Origin: Syntrophales bacterium
GTDB taxonomy: Bacteria; Desulfobacterota; Syntrophia; Syntrophales; CG2-30-49-12
Reading direction: 5' to 3'
Length of the DNA: 59,480 nt
Assembly (NCBI GenBank): GCA_030018935.1
Contig: JASEGZ010000002.1
Coordinates: forward strand, 1-59,480
Under the pieces are notes generated by a model, which was given only the letters and a program-made list of their open reading frames with translations, was not told the DNA's origin and ran no database searches. This document shows, in pieces, positions 36,354-44,985 of this stretch; position 1 is the stretch's first letter; every line of letters starts with the position of its first letter. Both the position numbers and the translations under genes were made by a program.

Positions 36354-36409
36354 AGTCGTATGTCGTAAGTCGTAAGTCGTAAGTCGTAAAACATAAGACG
36401 TATGACGAG
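36354..36409. repeat. period-7 repeat array in the dsrA leader region
   Basis: Eight 7-base units in exact register: AGTCGTA, TGTCGTA, AGTCGTA three times, AAACATA, AGACGTA, TGACGAG. Only 15 bases after the TPR gene stop. Confidence 0.9.
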
Positions 36410-36427
36410 AGATATTTTAATAAGAGC

Positions 36428-36454
36428 TTGACAGACGGGAGATATTGTTATAGT
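36428..36454 (+). promoter_or_regulatory. possible sigma-70 promoter of dsrA
   Basis: TTGACA (36428-36433), 15-base spacer, TATAGT (36449-36454) with TGT just before it, forming an extended -10. Spacing is two bases short of optimal, which the extended -10 may offset. It implies a 170-base leader before dsrA. Confidence 0.45.
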
Positions 36455-36533
36455 TAGCCTGCGGGTTTGACTGATTTTGAGGTTCTTGGGGAGGGGGTGA
36501 ACAGAGCAACAGTCCAGAAGATCGGGGATTTCA

Positions 36534-36578
36534 AGTTAAGTGCCTAAAGTGATCTAAAGTTTAAGGTGCCTAAAGTTA
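36534..36578. repeat. short repeats in the dsrA leader
   Basis: GTGCCTAAAGT occurs at 36540-36550 and 36566-36576, with a related GATCTAAAGT between. It is the exact complement of ACTTTAGGCAC in the OFOR-operon repeat at 12106-12116. Confidence 0.75.
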
Positions 36579-36630
36579 TAAAAGGGAAATTCCTAAGAGT
36601 ATTAAATCACTTAAGAATGGAGGTATTTTG

Positions 36631-37938
36631 ATGGCAAAGCGTAAGACTCCTATGCTTGATGAGTTAGAGAAGGGAAGGTGGCCGAGTTTTGTCTCTGATA
36701 TGAAACAGGAGGCCGCTGCAAGAGAAAAAACGAAAGTTGATTTGCAAACACCGCGGGAGGCTTGTGATGATCTCCTCAGTCTTATGGAGCTCTCCTACGA
36801 AGATAAGGTAGGGCACTGGAAACATGGCGGTATCGTAGGTGTCTTCGGGTATGGTGGCGGTGTTATTGGCAGGTATTGTGACCAGCCCGAACAATTTCCG
36901 GCGGTGCGAGATTTTCATACCATGCGCGTAAATCAACCTTCCAGTTATTTTTATACCACGGAGCACTTAAGAAAAATATGTGATTTGTGGGAGAGACGGG
37001 GTAGCGGCCTCACCAACATGCATGGTTCCACCGGGGATATGATCTTACTGGGGACAACCACACCGCAGTTAGAAGAGATATTCTGGGAGCTTACCCATGA
37101 CCTCAAACAGGATCTCGGCGGTTCAGGCTCCAATCTCAGGACACCGAATTGCTGTATAGGAAAGGCCCGCTGTGAGTTTGCCTGCTACGATACCCAGCAT
37201 CTGTGTCATTCCTTTACCATGGAATATCAGGACGAGTTACACAGACCCGCATTTCCGTATAAATTCAAGTTTAAGTTTGATGGTTGTCCCAACGGCTGTG
37301 TGGCCTCTATCGCCAGGGCGGACATGTCGGTTATCGGCACCTGGCGGGATGACATCCGCATTGACCAGGAAGCGGTGAGGGCGTATGTAGGAGGCGACTT
37401 CAAGCCTAATGCCGGAGCCCATGCCGGTCGGAACTGGGGACCTTTCGATATTGAGAAAGAGGTGATTCATCTCTGCCCCACTCATTGCATGGCCTGGGAT
37501 GGGAAAAATCTCAAGATCAATAATAAGGAGTGCATTCGGTGTATGCACTGTATCAATACGATGCCCAGGGCCCTGAGGATTGGAGAGGATACCGGAGCAT
37601 CTATCCTATTTGGCGCCAAGGCCCCAATCTTAGAAGGCGCCCAGCTTTCCACATTAGTTGTTCCGTTTATGAAGATCGAGGAACCGTACGATGAGCTCAA
37701 GGAGTTGATTGAAAATGTATGGGATTGGTGGTCTGAAGGGGGGAAAAACCGTGAGCGCCTCGGTGAAATGATGCAGAGAGAGGGTCTCGGGAAACTTATG
37801 GAGGTTTGTGGGTTAAAGGCAGATCCTCGATCAATTAAGGAACCAAGATCTAACCCTTACATCTTCTGGAAGGAAGAGGACGTTGCCGGGGGATGGGAGC
37901 GGGATATTAAAGAATACAGGAAAAAACACCAGAAATAG
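36631..37938 (+). CDS. dsrA: dissimilatory sulfite reductase alpha subunit
   Basis: 435 residues from the ATG at 36631 (GGAGG seven bases before; a TTG at 36628 is less likely). The siroheme-[4Fe-4S] ligands appear as CCIGKARCEFAC (174, 175, 181, 185) and CPNGC (219-223). A ferredoxin domain follows with CPTHC (282-286) and CIRCMHC (301-307). With DsrB it reduces sulfite, passing the product sulfur to DsrC. Length and order of domains are those of reductive-type DsrA. It begins the main sulfate-respiration block. Confidence 0.98.
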   Translation: MAKRKTPMLDELEKGRWPSFVSDMKQEAAAREKTKVDLQTPREACDDLLSLMELSYEDKVGHWKHGGIVGVFGYGGGVIGRYCDQPEQFPAVRDFHTMRVNQPSSYFYTTEHLRKICDLWERRGSGLTNMHGSTGDMILLGTTTPQLEEIFWELTHDLKQDLGGSGSNLRTPNCCIGKARCEFACYDTQHLCHSFTMEYQDELHRPAFPYKFKFKFDGCPNGCVASIARADMSVIGTWRDDIRIDQEAVRAYVGGDFKPNAGAHAGRNWGPFDIEKEVIHLCPTHCMAWDGKNLKINNKECIRCMHCINTMPRALRIGEDTGASILFGAKAPILEGAQLSTLVVPFMKIEEPYDELKELIENVWDWWSEGGKNRERLGEMMQREGLGKLMEVCGLKADPRSIKEPRSNPYIFWKEEDVAGGWERDIKEYRKKHQK

Positions 37939-37950
37939 GAGGTCTTAAAA

Positions 37951-39066
37951 ATGGCTTATAATCCAAGTGATCCGATGAAGGATAGAATCACCGATATCGG
38001 CCCGCGAAACTATGAAGATTTTTTGCCCCCCGTAATCAAGAGGAATTTTGGAAGGTGGTTGTACCATGACATCCTGGAACCAGGTGTGCTTGTGCATGTT
38101 TCCGAGACGGGTGAGAAGGTCTACACGGTAAGGGTGGGCGGCGCGCGGCTGATGGGTGTCCAGCATATCCGTGAGATATGCGATATTGCCGATAAACACT
38201 GTGATGGGCACGTAAGATGGACTACCCGTAATAACATCGAGTTTATGGTTGATGCCGAGGCAAAATTGAAGCCCCTGATGGAAGACCTTGAGAAGAGGAA
38301 ATTTGCCGGTGGCTCGCATAAGTTTCCCCGTGGTGGCACCGGCGCCGGTCTCACCAACATTGTTCACACCCAGGGGTGGATCCACTGCCATACTCCGGCT
38401 ACAGATGCCTCGGGTGTGGTAAAGGCTGTGATGGATGAATTATACGACGACTTTCAGAAGATGAGATTTCCTGCTCAGGTCCGGATATCACTGGCCTGTT
38501 GCCTCAATATGTGCGGCGCTGTCCACTGTTCTGATATTGCCATTTTGGGTATTCACCGCATGCCTCCCATGATTGACCATGAGAATCTGGGAAATATGTG
38601 CGAGATTCCTTTAGCCATTGCTGCGTGTCCTACGGGAGCCATCAAGCCGACTACGGTGGACGGCAAAAAGAGTGTTGAGGTTAAGAATGAGAGGTGTATG
38701 TTCTGCGGTAATTGTTATACGATGTGTCCCTGTATGCCCTTAGCGGATGAAGTGGGAAGTGGTATCGCCCTTTTGGTGGGGGGTAAACTTTCGAACAGGA
38801 TAAGTCCCCCGATGTTTTCCAAGGTTGTGGTTCCCTTCCTTCCCAATGAGCCCCCCCGCTGGCCGCAGACGGTCGAGGCAATCAAAAAAATCCTCTATAC
38901 CTATATGGAAGATGCAAAGAAATATGAACGTCTCGGTAATTGGGCTCAGAGGATCGGCTGGGAGAGGTTCTTTGAGAAGACGGGGTTGCCGTTTACAGAG
39001 CATCTTATTGACGATTACCGTTTTGCCTACACAACCTGGCGTACCAGCACACAGTTTAAATTTTAA
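37951..39066 (+). CDS. dsrB: dissimilatory sulfite reductase beta subunit
   Basis: 371 residues, GGAGGTC before the ATG, 12 bases after dsrA. Siroheme-cluster Cys are Cys146 (IHCHTP) and [11 protein letters not shown] (183, 184, 188, 193). The ferredoxin domain has CPTGA and [13 protein letters not shown]. DsrB carries the catalytically active siroheme in the alpha2-beta2 enzyme. It is followed by dsrD as in nearly all sulfate reducers. Confidence 0.98.
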   Translation: MAYNPSDPMKDRITDIGPRNYEDFLPPVIKRNFGRWLYHDILEPGVLVHVSETGEKVYTVRVGGARLMGVQHIREICDIADKHCDGHVRWTTRNNIEFMVDAEAKLKPLMEDLEKRKFAGGSHKFPRGGTGAGLTNIVHTQGWIHCHTPATDASGVVKAVMDELYDDFQKMRFPAQVRISLACCLNMCGAVHCSDIAILGIHRMPPMIDHENLGNMCEIPLAIAACPTGAIKPTTVDGKKSVEVKNERCMFCGNCYTMCPCMPLADEVGSGIALLVGGKLSNRISPPMFSKVVVPFLPNEPPRWPQTVEAIKKILYTYMEDAKKYERLGNWAQRIGWERFFEKTGLPFTEHLIDDYRFAYTTWRTSTQFKF

Positions 39067-39099
39067 AGAAAAGAGGAAAGTTTTATAAGGAGAGAAGAG

Positions 39100-39345
39100 A
39101 TGGGCATAGAAGAGGATAAGCAGCTTATCGTCGAGACACTGAAGGGAAAGAAGGCAAAAACGAAGTTCTATTTGAGTGACTTCAATCATATCTTTCCTGA
39201 CAGAAAACCGAGGGAAGTAAAGAAGATTGTCAATGAGATGGTAGCTGAAGGTATCCTTGAGTACTGGTCAAGTGGCTCTACTACAATGATCGGTCTTAAG
39301 GGCGCAGGTGTGCAACACGGGGCAGAGGCCAGGGAAGAAGAGTAG
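39100..39345 (+). CDS. dsrD: DsrD winged-helix protein
   Basis: 81 residues, AGGAGAGAAG before the ATG. Conserved core KTKFYLSDFNHIFPDRKPRE and VNEMVAEGILEYWSSGSTTM form the winged helix. DsrD is known to raise DsrAB activity and is a marker for reductive (not oxidative) Dsr pathways, so this cluster most likely reduces sulfate or sulfite. Confidence 0.96.
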   Translation: MGIEEDKQLIVETLKGKKAKTKFYLSDFNHIFPDRKPREVKKIVNEMVAEGILEYWSSGSTTMIGLKGAGVQHGAEAREEE

Positions 39346-39348
39346 AAG

Positions 39349-40845
39349 ATGGTTATTGTCTGTCCAAGGGTGGTCTTCTCCGCCTTGCGGGGGAACTCAG
39401 GTAAGACCTTTTTGACGGTAGGCGTGGGGGCTTGCCTTCGCCATAGGGGGAAGAGAATAGCTCCTTTTAAAAAGGGTCCCGATTATATAGATGCCGCCTG
39501 GCTTGGGATGGTTACCGGTCGCCCCTGTTACAATCTGGATGTCTTCCTGATGGAAAGGGAAGGGGTCCTCTCTTCCTTTTTAACCCGTGTGCAGCAGACA
39601 GATGGCGCCCTGGTGGAGGGTAACAGAGGTCTTTTCGATGGGATGAACCGGGAGGGAAGTTACAGCACGGCGGAGCTTGCCAAGATGCTCCAGATGCCGG
39701 TAATTTTAATTATGGACTGCTCTATGACGACACGCACCGCAGCCGCCATGCTCCTCGGCTGTCAACATTTCGATCCGGAGGTTGCCATAAAAGGCGTTAT
39801 TCTGAATCGGATCGGGGGGACACGCCACGAGACGATTGTGCGTTCTGCCATAGAAGATAGTTGTGGAGTGCCTGTATTAGGGGCCGTTCCCAGGATAGCC
39901 GGGGGAGCCTTTCCGGAAAGACATATGGGGCTGGTGCCACCTCCGGAACACCCGGGAGCTTCCCGGGCCATAGATGAAGCTGCCCGAATCGCAGCCAGAT
40001 ATATTGACATAGATAGATTGTGGGAGATTGCTGAGGGGTCTCCTCCCCTGGACCTTCCTGACCTGAAGGGGGAGGAAAAGGTCTGGTCCGGCTGGCCATC
40101 GGGACAGCCGCGGATCGGTTTCATCAGGGATTCTGCCTTCTGGTTCTACTATCCGGATAACCTGGAAGCCCTCGTAAGACTGGGGGCGTCTCTGGTAGAG
40201 TGCAGCGCCCTTCATGATGAGGAACTTCCTCCCGTAGATGCCCTTTACATTGGAGGGGGGTTTCCTGAGACCCATGCCGGGTCTTTAGCTGCTAACGCCG
40301 GTTTCCGGAGGTCTCTCCATGAGGCTGTGGAGAGAGGACTTCCCGTTTATGCAGAGTGCGGCGGGCTGATGTATCTGGGGGAAAAGCTGATTGTGGGGGA
40401 GAGGACGTTTCCCATGGTGGGGGTTTTCCCTTTGGATTTTGTTCTGGACAGAATACCGCAGGGCCATGGGTACACAATCCTCGAGGTTGATCAGCCCAAT
40501 CCTTATTTTCCGACAGGAGAAATCCTGCACGGTCATGAATTTCATTACTCTCACATCCTCGATGGGAAGGAGGAGGGGCTTACTTTAGCTCTTAATGTCA
40601 GGCGGGGATATGGTATCAATGGAAGAAGGGATGGTCTGTGCTATAAGAATGTCCTAGCCACATATTCTCACCTCCACGCCTCGGGGGCGAAGGGATGGGC
40701 CAGGTCCTTATTTGATCATGCCCTTTTTTATAAAGATAGGGAGGATAGGTTGTCTTGGGTAGGGCGATCCACCGTAGTAAACAATGTCCCGGTTGTCACA
40801 GGCAATTCGGAAAGGCCGGCTGCTTGTTCTCGCCAGACCCTATAA
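39349..40845 (+). CDS. dsrN: DsrN, cobyrinate a,c-diamide synthase-like siroheme amidase
   Basis: 498 residues of the CobB/CbiA family: P-loop ALRGNSGKTFLTVG, DYIDAAWLG, and a C-terminal class I glutamine amidotransferase domain with YIGGGFPETHA and the nucleophile Cys in YAECGGLMYLG. In dsr operons this protein is thought to amidate siroheme to siroamide for DsrAB. The gene begins three bases after dsrD. The last 35 residues (after about 460) look unlike the family core and may be a variable tail. Confidence 0.93.
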   Translation: MVIVCPRVVFSALRGNSGKTFLTVGVGACLRHRGKRIAPFKKGPDYIDAAWLGMVTGRPCYNLDVFLMEREGVLSSFLTRVQQTDGALVEGNRGLFDGMNREGSYSTAELAKMLQMPVILIMDCSMTTRTAAAMLLGCQHFDPEVAIKGVILNRIGGTRHETIVRSAIEDSCGVPVLGAVPRIAGGAFPERHMGLVPPPEHPGASRAIDEAARIAARYIDIDRLWEIAEGSPPLDLPDLKGEEKVWSGWPSGQPRIGFIRDSAFWFYYPDNLEALVRLGASLVECSALHDEELPPVDALYIGGGFPETHAGSLAANAGFRRSLHEAVERGLPVYAECGGLMYLGEKLIVGERTFPMVGVFPLDFVLDRIPQGHGYTILEVDQPNPYFPTGEILHGHEFHYSHILDGKEEGLTLALNVRRGYGINGRRDGLCYKNVLATYSHLHASGAKGWARSLFDHALFYKDREDRLSWVGRSTVVNNVPVVTGNSERPAACSRQTL

Positions 40846-40897
40846 GTTTTGTATTAGTGAAATCAGCAAAAAATAAAAAGAAGGAGGTAGTAAAGAC

Positions 40898-41218
40898 ATG
40901 CCGCAGTTAGAAATTGGAGGAAAGGCTTACGAGGTTGATGAGGATGGTTTCCTTCAGGAGCTTGATAAATGGAGTAGGGATTTTGCGCAGGGTTACGCCG
41001 GCATAGAAGGTATCGAAGGGGAACTTACCGCAGACCATTGGAAGCTTATAGATTACATCAGGGACTACTATACCCAGTATGGCATTGCTCCCATGATCAG
41101 AAAGCTGTGTAAGGATTGTGGCTTTAGCCTGAAGTATATATACGAAATGTTTCCTTCAGGGCCGGCAAAAGGCGCCTGTAAACTGGCGGGACTTTCCAAG
41201 CCTACAGGGTGCGTATAA
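40898..41218 (+). CDS. dsrC: DsrC sulfur carrier protein
   Basis: 106 residues, AAGGAGGTAG before the ATG. The mobile C-terminal arm keeps both active cysteines, Cys94 (GACKLAG) and the next-to-last Cys105 (PTGCV), eleven residues apart, as required to hold the trisulfide made by DsrAB. It is the substrate of DsrMKJOP. Canonical reductive DsrC. Confidence 0.98.
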   Translation: MPQLEIGGKAYEVDEDGFLQELDKWSRDFAQGYAGIEGIEGELTADHWKLIDYIRDYYTQYGIAPMIRKLCKDCGFSLKYIYEMFPSGPAKGACKLAGLSKPTGCV

Positions 41219-41234
41219 ATTCCAAAGGGAAGTT

Positions 41235-41627
41235 ATGGATCTCATTTCTATAAAACATGAAAGTGGGCTCTGTTTTTCGGTCAGTGTTCGTGGTCATCGG
41301 TTTCTTGTGGATATGGGAGAAGATGCCGGTGGCGCTGATCAGGGTCCTTCGCCGGCGGAGATTCTCGTGGCATCCCTCGGATCGTGTGTTGGCGCTCACA
41401 TCGTCAGGTACTGTCAGACATCTAAGATCCCTTACGAGGGAATGGAATTGAATTTGACCTTTCAAATTGCCGATGAGGGAAACAGGAAAAGAATCTCCAA
41501 TATTGTGGGAGATATTTCTCTCCCCCAGGATTCGGGGCCGCGCTCTTCCGCTGTGTTGAGAGCAGGGCAGAACTGTATTGTCAGAAATACCCTGGCCCGG
41601 GGGCCGGAGATTGATCTCGACATTTAA
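41235..41627 (+). CDS. OsmC/Ohr-like protein in the dsr operon
   Basis: 130 residues with the OsmC layout: GADQGPSPAEILVASLGSCVGAHI (Cys about 51) and a second Cys near the end (GQNCIV), the pair that reduces hydroperoxides in OsmC/Ohr. No signal peptide. It starts 17 bases after dsrC, so it is co-expressed with it. Protection of sulfur enzymes from peroxide, or a thiol/persulfide function, are both possible; not established. Confidence 0.82.
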   Translation: MDLISIKHESGLCFSVSVRGHRFLVDMGEDAGGADQGPSPAEILVASLGSCVGAHIVRYCQTSKIPYEGMELNLTFQIADEGNRKRISNIVGDISLPQDSGPRSSAVLRAGQNCIVRNTLARGPEIDLDI

Positions 41628-41644
41628 GTTGCAAGTTGTAGGGT

Positions 41645-42229
41645 ATGGGGTTGAAGAATCTCCTGATACAGAAAAAAGCCGTCATATTGAAAAGATGGTG
41701 CGATATGATCTTAGAGACTTATCCTCCCGATGCGGCAGAGTTTTTCAAGCAGGAAGGTAGCCGCTTTGCCAATCCGGTGGGATATACGATCCTGCGGGAG
41801 ATAGAGTCCCTCTATGGAGAGCTCCTTGAAGGGGTAGATGCTGATAAAATATCTCCCTTCCTGGACAGAATTATCAGAATCAGGGCAATCCAGGATTTTT
41901 CTCCCTCAGAGGCCGTGGCGTTTGTCTACTTTTTAAAGAAGGTGATCAGGGAGGAGTTGGCTGGCGAGATTCACGAAAGACGATTCTATGAGGATCTCCT
42001 GAAATTTGATTCCCGGATAGATGAACTTGCCCTTCTTGCTTTCGACACCTATATGCAGTGTCGGGAGAAGATATATGAAATCAGGGTAGATGAAGTGAGA
42101 AACAGGGTCTTTAGTTTGCTTAAAAGGGCAAATCTGATATGTGATGTTTCAGAGGAGGCTTCTGAGCTGGACACGGGCAGTCATGACAGGCGAGACGCCT
42201 GTCCTACCATGGGTGGTGATTTTATATAA
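41645..42229 (+). CDS. RsbRD_N-domain protein of the dsr operon
   Basis: 194 residues. The first about 170 match the globin-like RsbRD N-terminal domain pattern (KKAVILKRWCDMILETYPP, NPVGYTILREIESLYGELL, RIRAIQDFSPSEAVAFVYFLKKVIREEL), a sensor module known to occur in dsr operons of Desulfobacterota. The last about 20 residues (DTGSHDRRDACPTMGGDFI) are encoded by the first arm of the repeat at 42184, so the original end was probably near ...ANLICDVSEE. May sense a small molecule for DsrMKJOP; function unknown. Confidence 0.8.
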   Translation: MGLKNLLIQKKAVILKRWCDMILETYPPDAAEFFKQEGSRFANPVGYTILREIESLYGELLEGVDADKISPFLDRIIRIRAIQDFSPSEAVAFVYFLKKVIREELAGEIHERRFYEDLLKFDSRIDELALLAFDTYMQCREKIYEIRVDEVRNRVFSLLKRANLICDVSEEASELDTGSHDRRDACPTMGGDFI

Positions 42230-42256
42230 CCAAGAGGACAGGCGTCTCGCCTGTCA
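42184..42256. repeat. long inverted repeat with palindromic arms, upstream of dsrM
   Basis: Arm 1 (42185-42203) is GACAGGCGAGACGCCTGTC, itself a palindrome, and arm 2 (42237-42255) is its exact complement. Flanks extend the match to 22 bases. It overlaps the 3' end of the RsbRD_N gene and ends 19 bases before the dsrM ATG, so dsrM translation may be affected by the hairpin. Confidence 0.85.
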
Positions 42257-42274
42257 AATGTGAGGTCTTGGCAA

Positions 42275-43267
42275 ATGGCTTTATGGTTTTCTCTCTTTGC
42301 GGTGGTGATACTTACTTTTGTTGTTTTTATGGGTGTAGAAATGGGAAAGCTACAAGTCCTCTTTGGTGTTATCATACCCTATGCGGCTTTGGCGATCTTT
42401 ATTGTGGGGGTTATTAGTCGTGTCTTGAGATGGGCGAGATCGCCTGTCCCCTTCCGAATAACTACAACTTGCGGACAGCAGAAATCCCTACCGTGGATCA
42501 AGTCAAACAATATTGAGAGTCCGCACAACACCATGGGTGTTATCGTGAGGATGGCGCTGGAGGTGCTTCTGTTTCGCTCCCTCTTCAGAAACACAAAAGT
42601 TGAATTGAGGAATGATCCCAGACTCGTATACGGTGGAGCCAAGTGGCTCTGGCTGGCCGGACTTGCCTTTCATTGGTCGTTTCTTGTCATTCTCATCAGA
42701 CACTTGAGGTTTTTTACCGAGCCGGTGCCGCGCCTGGTAGGGCTTTTTGCCGGTATTGACGGGGTTTTCGAGATAGGAGTACCCGCTCTTTACATAAGCG
42801 GTTTAATCATGCTCGTCTCTGTAACCTACCTCTTCCTCAGGCGGGTTTTTATCCCCCAGGTCCGCTACATCTCCCTTGCCGCTGACTACTTTCCATTGTT
42901 TCTGATTATTGGTGTTGGTCTGTCCGGTCTCCTGATGCGGCATTTTTTCAAGGTGGATCTCTTGAAGGTAAAGGAATTGGTTATGGGATTGGTCAGTTTT
43001 CATCCTGTTGTTCCCACTGGGATAGGGATTCCCTTTTACATTCATCTGTTTTTAGTCAGTGTCCTGCTCGTGTACTTTCCCTTCAGCAAGCTGATGCACC
43101 TAACAGGGGTTTTCTTCAGTCCTACGAGGAATCTGGCGAATAACAATCGTGTGAAAAGGCATATCAATCCATGGGATTACCCTGTGAAGGTTCATACGTA
43201 CGAGGAATATGAGGACGAATTTAGAGATAGAATGAAAGAGGCTGGAATACCAGTGGAAAAGGAGTAG
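42275..43267 (+). CDS. dsrM: DsrM, membrane cytochrome b subunit
   Basis: 330 residues. ATG at 42275 chosen because GAGG lies upstream; a GTG 15 bases earlier is possible. About six membrane helices with His ligands for b hemes in NarI-like positions (AFHWSFLVILIRHLRFF, FYIHLFLVSVLLVYFPFSKLMH). The cytoplasmic loop PVPFRITTTCGQQKSLPWIK is conserved in DsrM. It passes electrons between menaquinone and DsrK. Confidence 0.94.
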   Translation: MALWFSLFAVVILTFVVFMGVEMGKLQVLFGVIIPYAALAIFIVGVISRVLRWARSPVPFRITTTCGQQKSLPWIKSNNIESPHNTMGVIVRMALEVLLFRSLFRNTKVELRNDPRLVYGGAKWLWLAGLAFHWSFLVILIRHLRFFTEPVPRLVGLFAGIDGVFEIGVPALYISGLIMLVSVTYLFLRRVFIPQVRYISLAADYFPLFLIIGVGLSGLLMRHFFKVDLLKVKELVMGLVSFHPVVPTGIGIPFYIHLFLVSVLLVYFPFSKLMHLTGVFFSPTRNLANNNRVKRHINPWDYPVKVHTYEEYEDEFRDRMKEAGIPVEKE

Positions 43268-43269
43268 AG

Positions 43270-44979
43270 ATGTCATCATCAGAGCTGCCGTCATCATCAG
43301 AGCTGTCTAACATCCCTGAACCGGATGAATTCATGCGAGTCGTCCATAAGCCGCCGCGAAAGGGGTGGATGGATACCCCCGTTGAATTCAAGCGGGGAAC
43401 CTATTGCTTTCCGGGAAAGGCCAAAAATCTTAAGATCCTTGATATGCCAAATCCGAGGGAATGGTCACCTACCGATGAGGACTGGAAACTGCCGGAAAAC
43501 TGGAAGGAGATCATCAGGGAAGGATTCAAGGATCGTCTTGAGAAGTACCGTTCCTTTAAACTCTTCATGGATATCTGTGTGAGATGCGGCGCCTGCGCCG
43601 ACAAGTGCCATTTCTTCATCGGTTCCGGAGACCCCAAGAATATGCCGGTCCTCAGGGCGGAACTTCTCAGGTCGGTATATCGTAATGATTTCACCACGGC
43701 AGGCAAGCTCTTAGGAAGGCTTGCCGGGGCAAGAGAACTTACTGAGGATGTAATAAAAGAATGGTTCTACTACTTTTACCAGTGTACCGAGTGCCGCCGC
43801 TGTTCGGTCTTCTGCCCCTACGGGATTGATACCGCGGAGATCACGATGATGGGCAGGGAACTCCTCCATCTGTTAGGTTTGGGTATCAACTGGGCCATGG
43901 AGCCGGTGGCGAATTGCTTCAGGACAGGGAATCATCTGGGGATTCGGCCCCATGGATTCAAGGATACCCTCGAATTTTTTGCGGATGATATAGAAAATGT
44001 AACGGGTATCAGAATAGATGTGCCACTTAATAAAAAGGGCGCCGAGATCCTCTTTGTCGTGCCTTCTGGTGATTACTTTGGCGATCCGGGTACTTACACC
44101 TGCATGGGGTACATGATGCTCTTCCATGAACTGGGCATTGACTATACCTGGAGCACATACGCCTCCGAGGGGGGAAACTTCGGTTTATTTACCTCCCATG
44201 AGATGATTAAGAGGCTCAATGCCAAGATCTACACCGAGGCGAAGAGGTTGGGGGTAAAATGGATCCTCGGCGGGGAATGTGGCCACATGTGGAGGGTCAT
44301 GCATCAGTATATGGATACAATGAACGGTCCGGCCGATTTTCTCGAGGAGCCGGTCTCTCCTATTACGGGCACAAAGTTTGAGAATGCAAAGTCCACGAAG
44401 ATGGTGCATATCATGGAATTTACCGCCGATCTCATCAGGCACAATAAATTGAGATTGGATCTCGGGAGAAATGATGACCTGATTGTGACCTTCCATGACT
44501 CCTGCAATCCCGCAAGGGCCATGGGGATATTTGAGGAACCGCGGTATGTTATCCGGAATGTGTGTAACCATTTCTATGATATGCCGGAGGGTACCATCAG
44601 GGAACAGACATTCTGCTGTGGGGGCGGGGCCGGCCTGGGCACTGACGAAAACCTGGATATGAGGTTACGTGGGGGGTTCCCGAGGGGAAACGCCGTCAGA
44701 TATGTCCAGGAGAAATACGGGGTGAACCGCCTTGCCTGTATGTGTGCAATTGACAGGGCTACTCTTATTCCTCTCTGCGACTACTGGGCTCCGGGGGTGC
44801 TCGTTACCGGTATCCATGAGATGGTGGCGAATGCACTAATAATGAAAGGTGAGAAAGAGAGAACCATCAATCTTCGGGGTGAACCGCTACCAGGAAGTAA
44901 AAATCAGTCGTCAGTCGTCAGTCATAGAAACTGGAGACAGGCAGACAGGCGACTGGAGACAGGCAGAGAAGGAGAATAA
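43270..44979 (+). CDS. dsrK: DsrK, HdrD-like iron-sulfur subunit
   Basis: 569 residues. Two [4Fe-4S] sites (CVRCGACADKC, CTECRRCSVFC) and two CCG-type motifs, the second as FCCGGGAGLG, which bind the special non-cubane cluster. It reduces the DsrC trisulfide. The N-terminus has a tandem SSSELP/SSSELS repeat (15 bases doubled in DNA). The last about 25 codons (NQSSVVSHRNWRQADRRLETG...) come from short repeats (44905-44967) and are probably not part of the conserved protein. Confidence 0.96.
   Translation: MSSSELPSSSELSNIPEPDEFMRVVHKPPRKGWMDTPVEFKRGTYCFPGKAKNLKILDMPNPREWSPTDEDWKLPENWKEIIREGFKDRLEKYRSFKLFMDICVRCGACADKCHFFIGSGDPKNMPVLRAELLRSVYRNDFTTAGKLLGRLAGARELTEDVIKEWFYYFYQCTECRRCSVFCPYGIDTAEITMMGRELLHLLGLGINWAMEPVANCFRTGNHLGIRPHGFKDTLEFFADDIENVTGIRIDVPLNKKGAEILFVVPSGDYFGDPGTYTCMGYMMLFHELGIDYTWSTYASEGGNFGLFTSHEMIKRLNAKIYTEAKRLGVKWILGGECGHMWRVMHQYMDTMNGPADFLEEPVSPITGTKFENAKSTKMVHIMEFTADLIRHNKLRLDLGRNDDLIVTFHDSCNPARAMGIFEEPRYVIRNVCNHFYDMPEGTIREQTFCCGGGAGLGTDENLDMRLRGGFPRGNAVRYVQEKYGVNRLACMCAIDRATLIPLCDYWAPGVLVTGIHEMVANALIMKGEKERTINLRGEPLPGSKNQSSVVSHRNWRQADRRLETGREGE
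44905..44967. repeat. short repeats inside the dsrK 3' end
   Basis: CAGTCGT, CAGTCGT, CAGTCAT in register at 44905-44925, again period 7, then ACTGGAGACAGGCAGA at 44930-44945 and 44952-44967. They lie in the dsrK frame without stopping it. Confidence 0.85.
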
Positions 44980-44985
44980 AGGCGA

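Noticed and set aside
42424-42530. Repeat-like GGGCGAGATCGCCTGTCC inside dsrM, suspected insertion
   Set aside because: The encoded loop (PVPFRxxTTCGQQKSLPWIK) is conserved in DsrM proteins, so it is native coding sequence.
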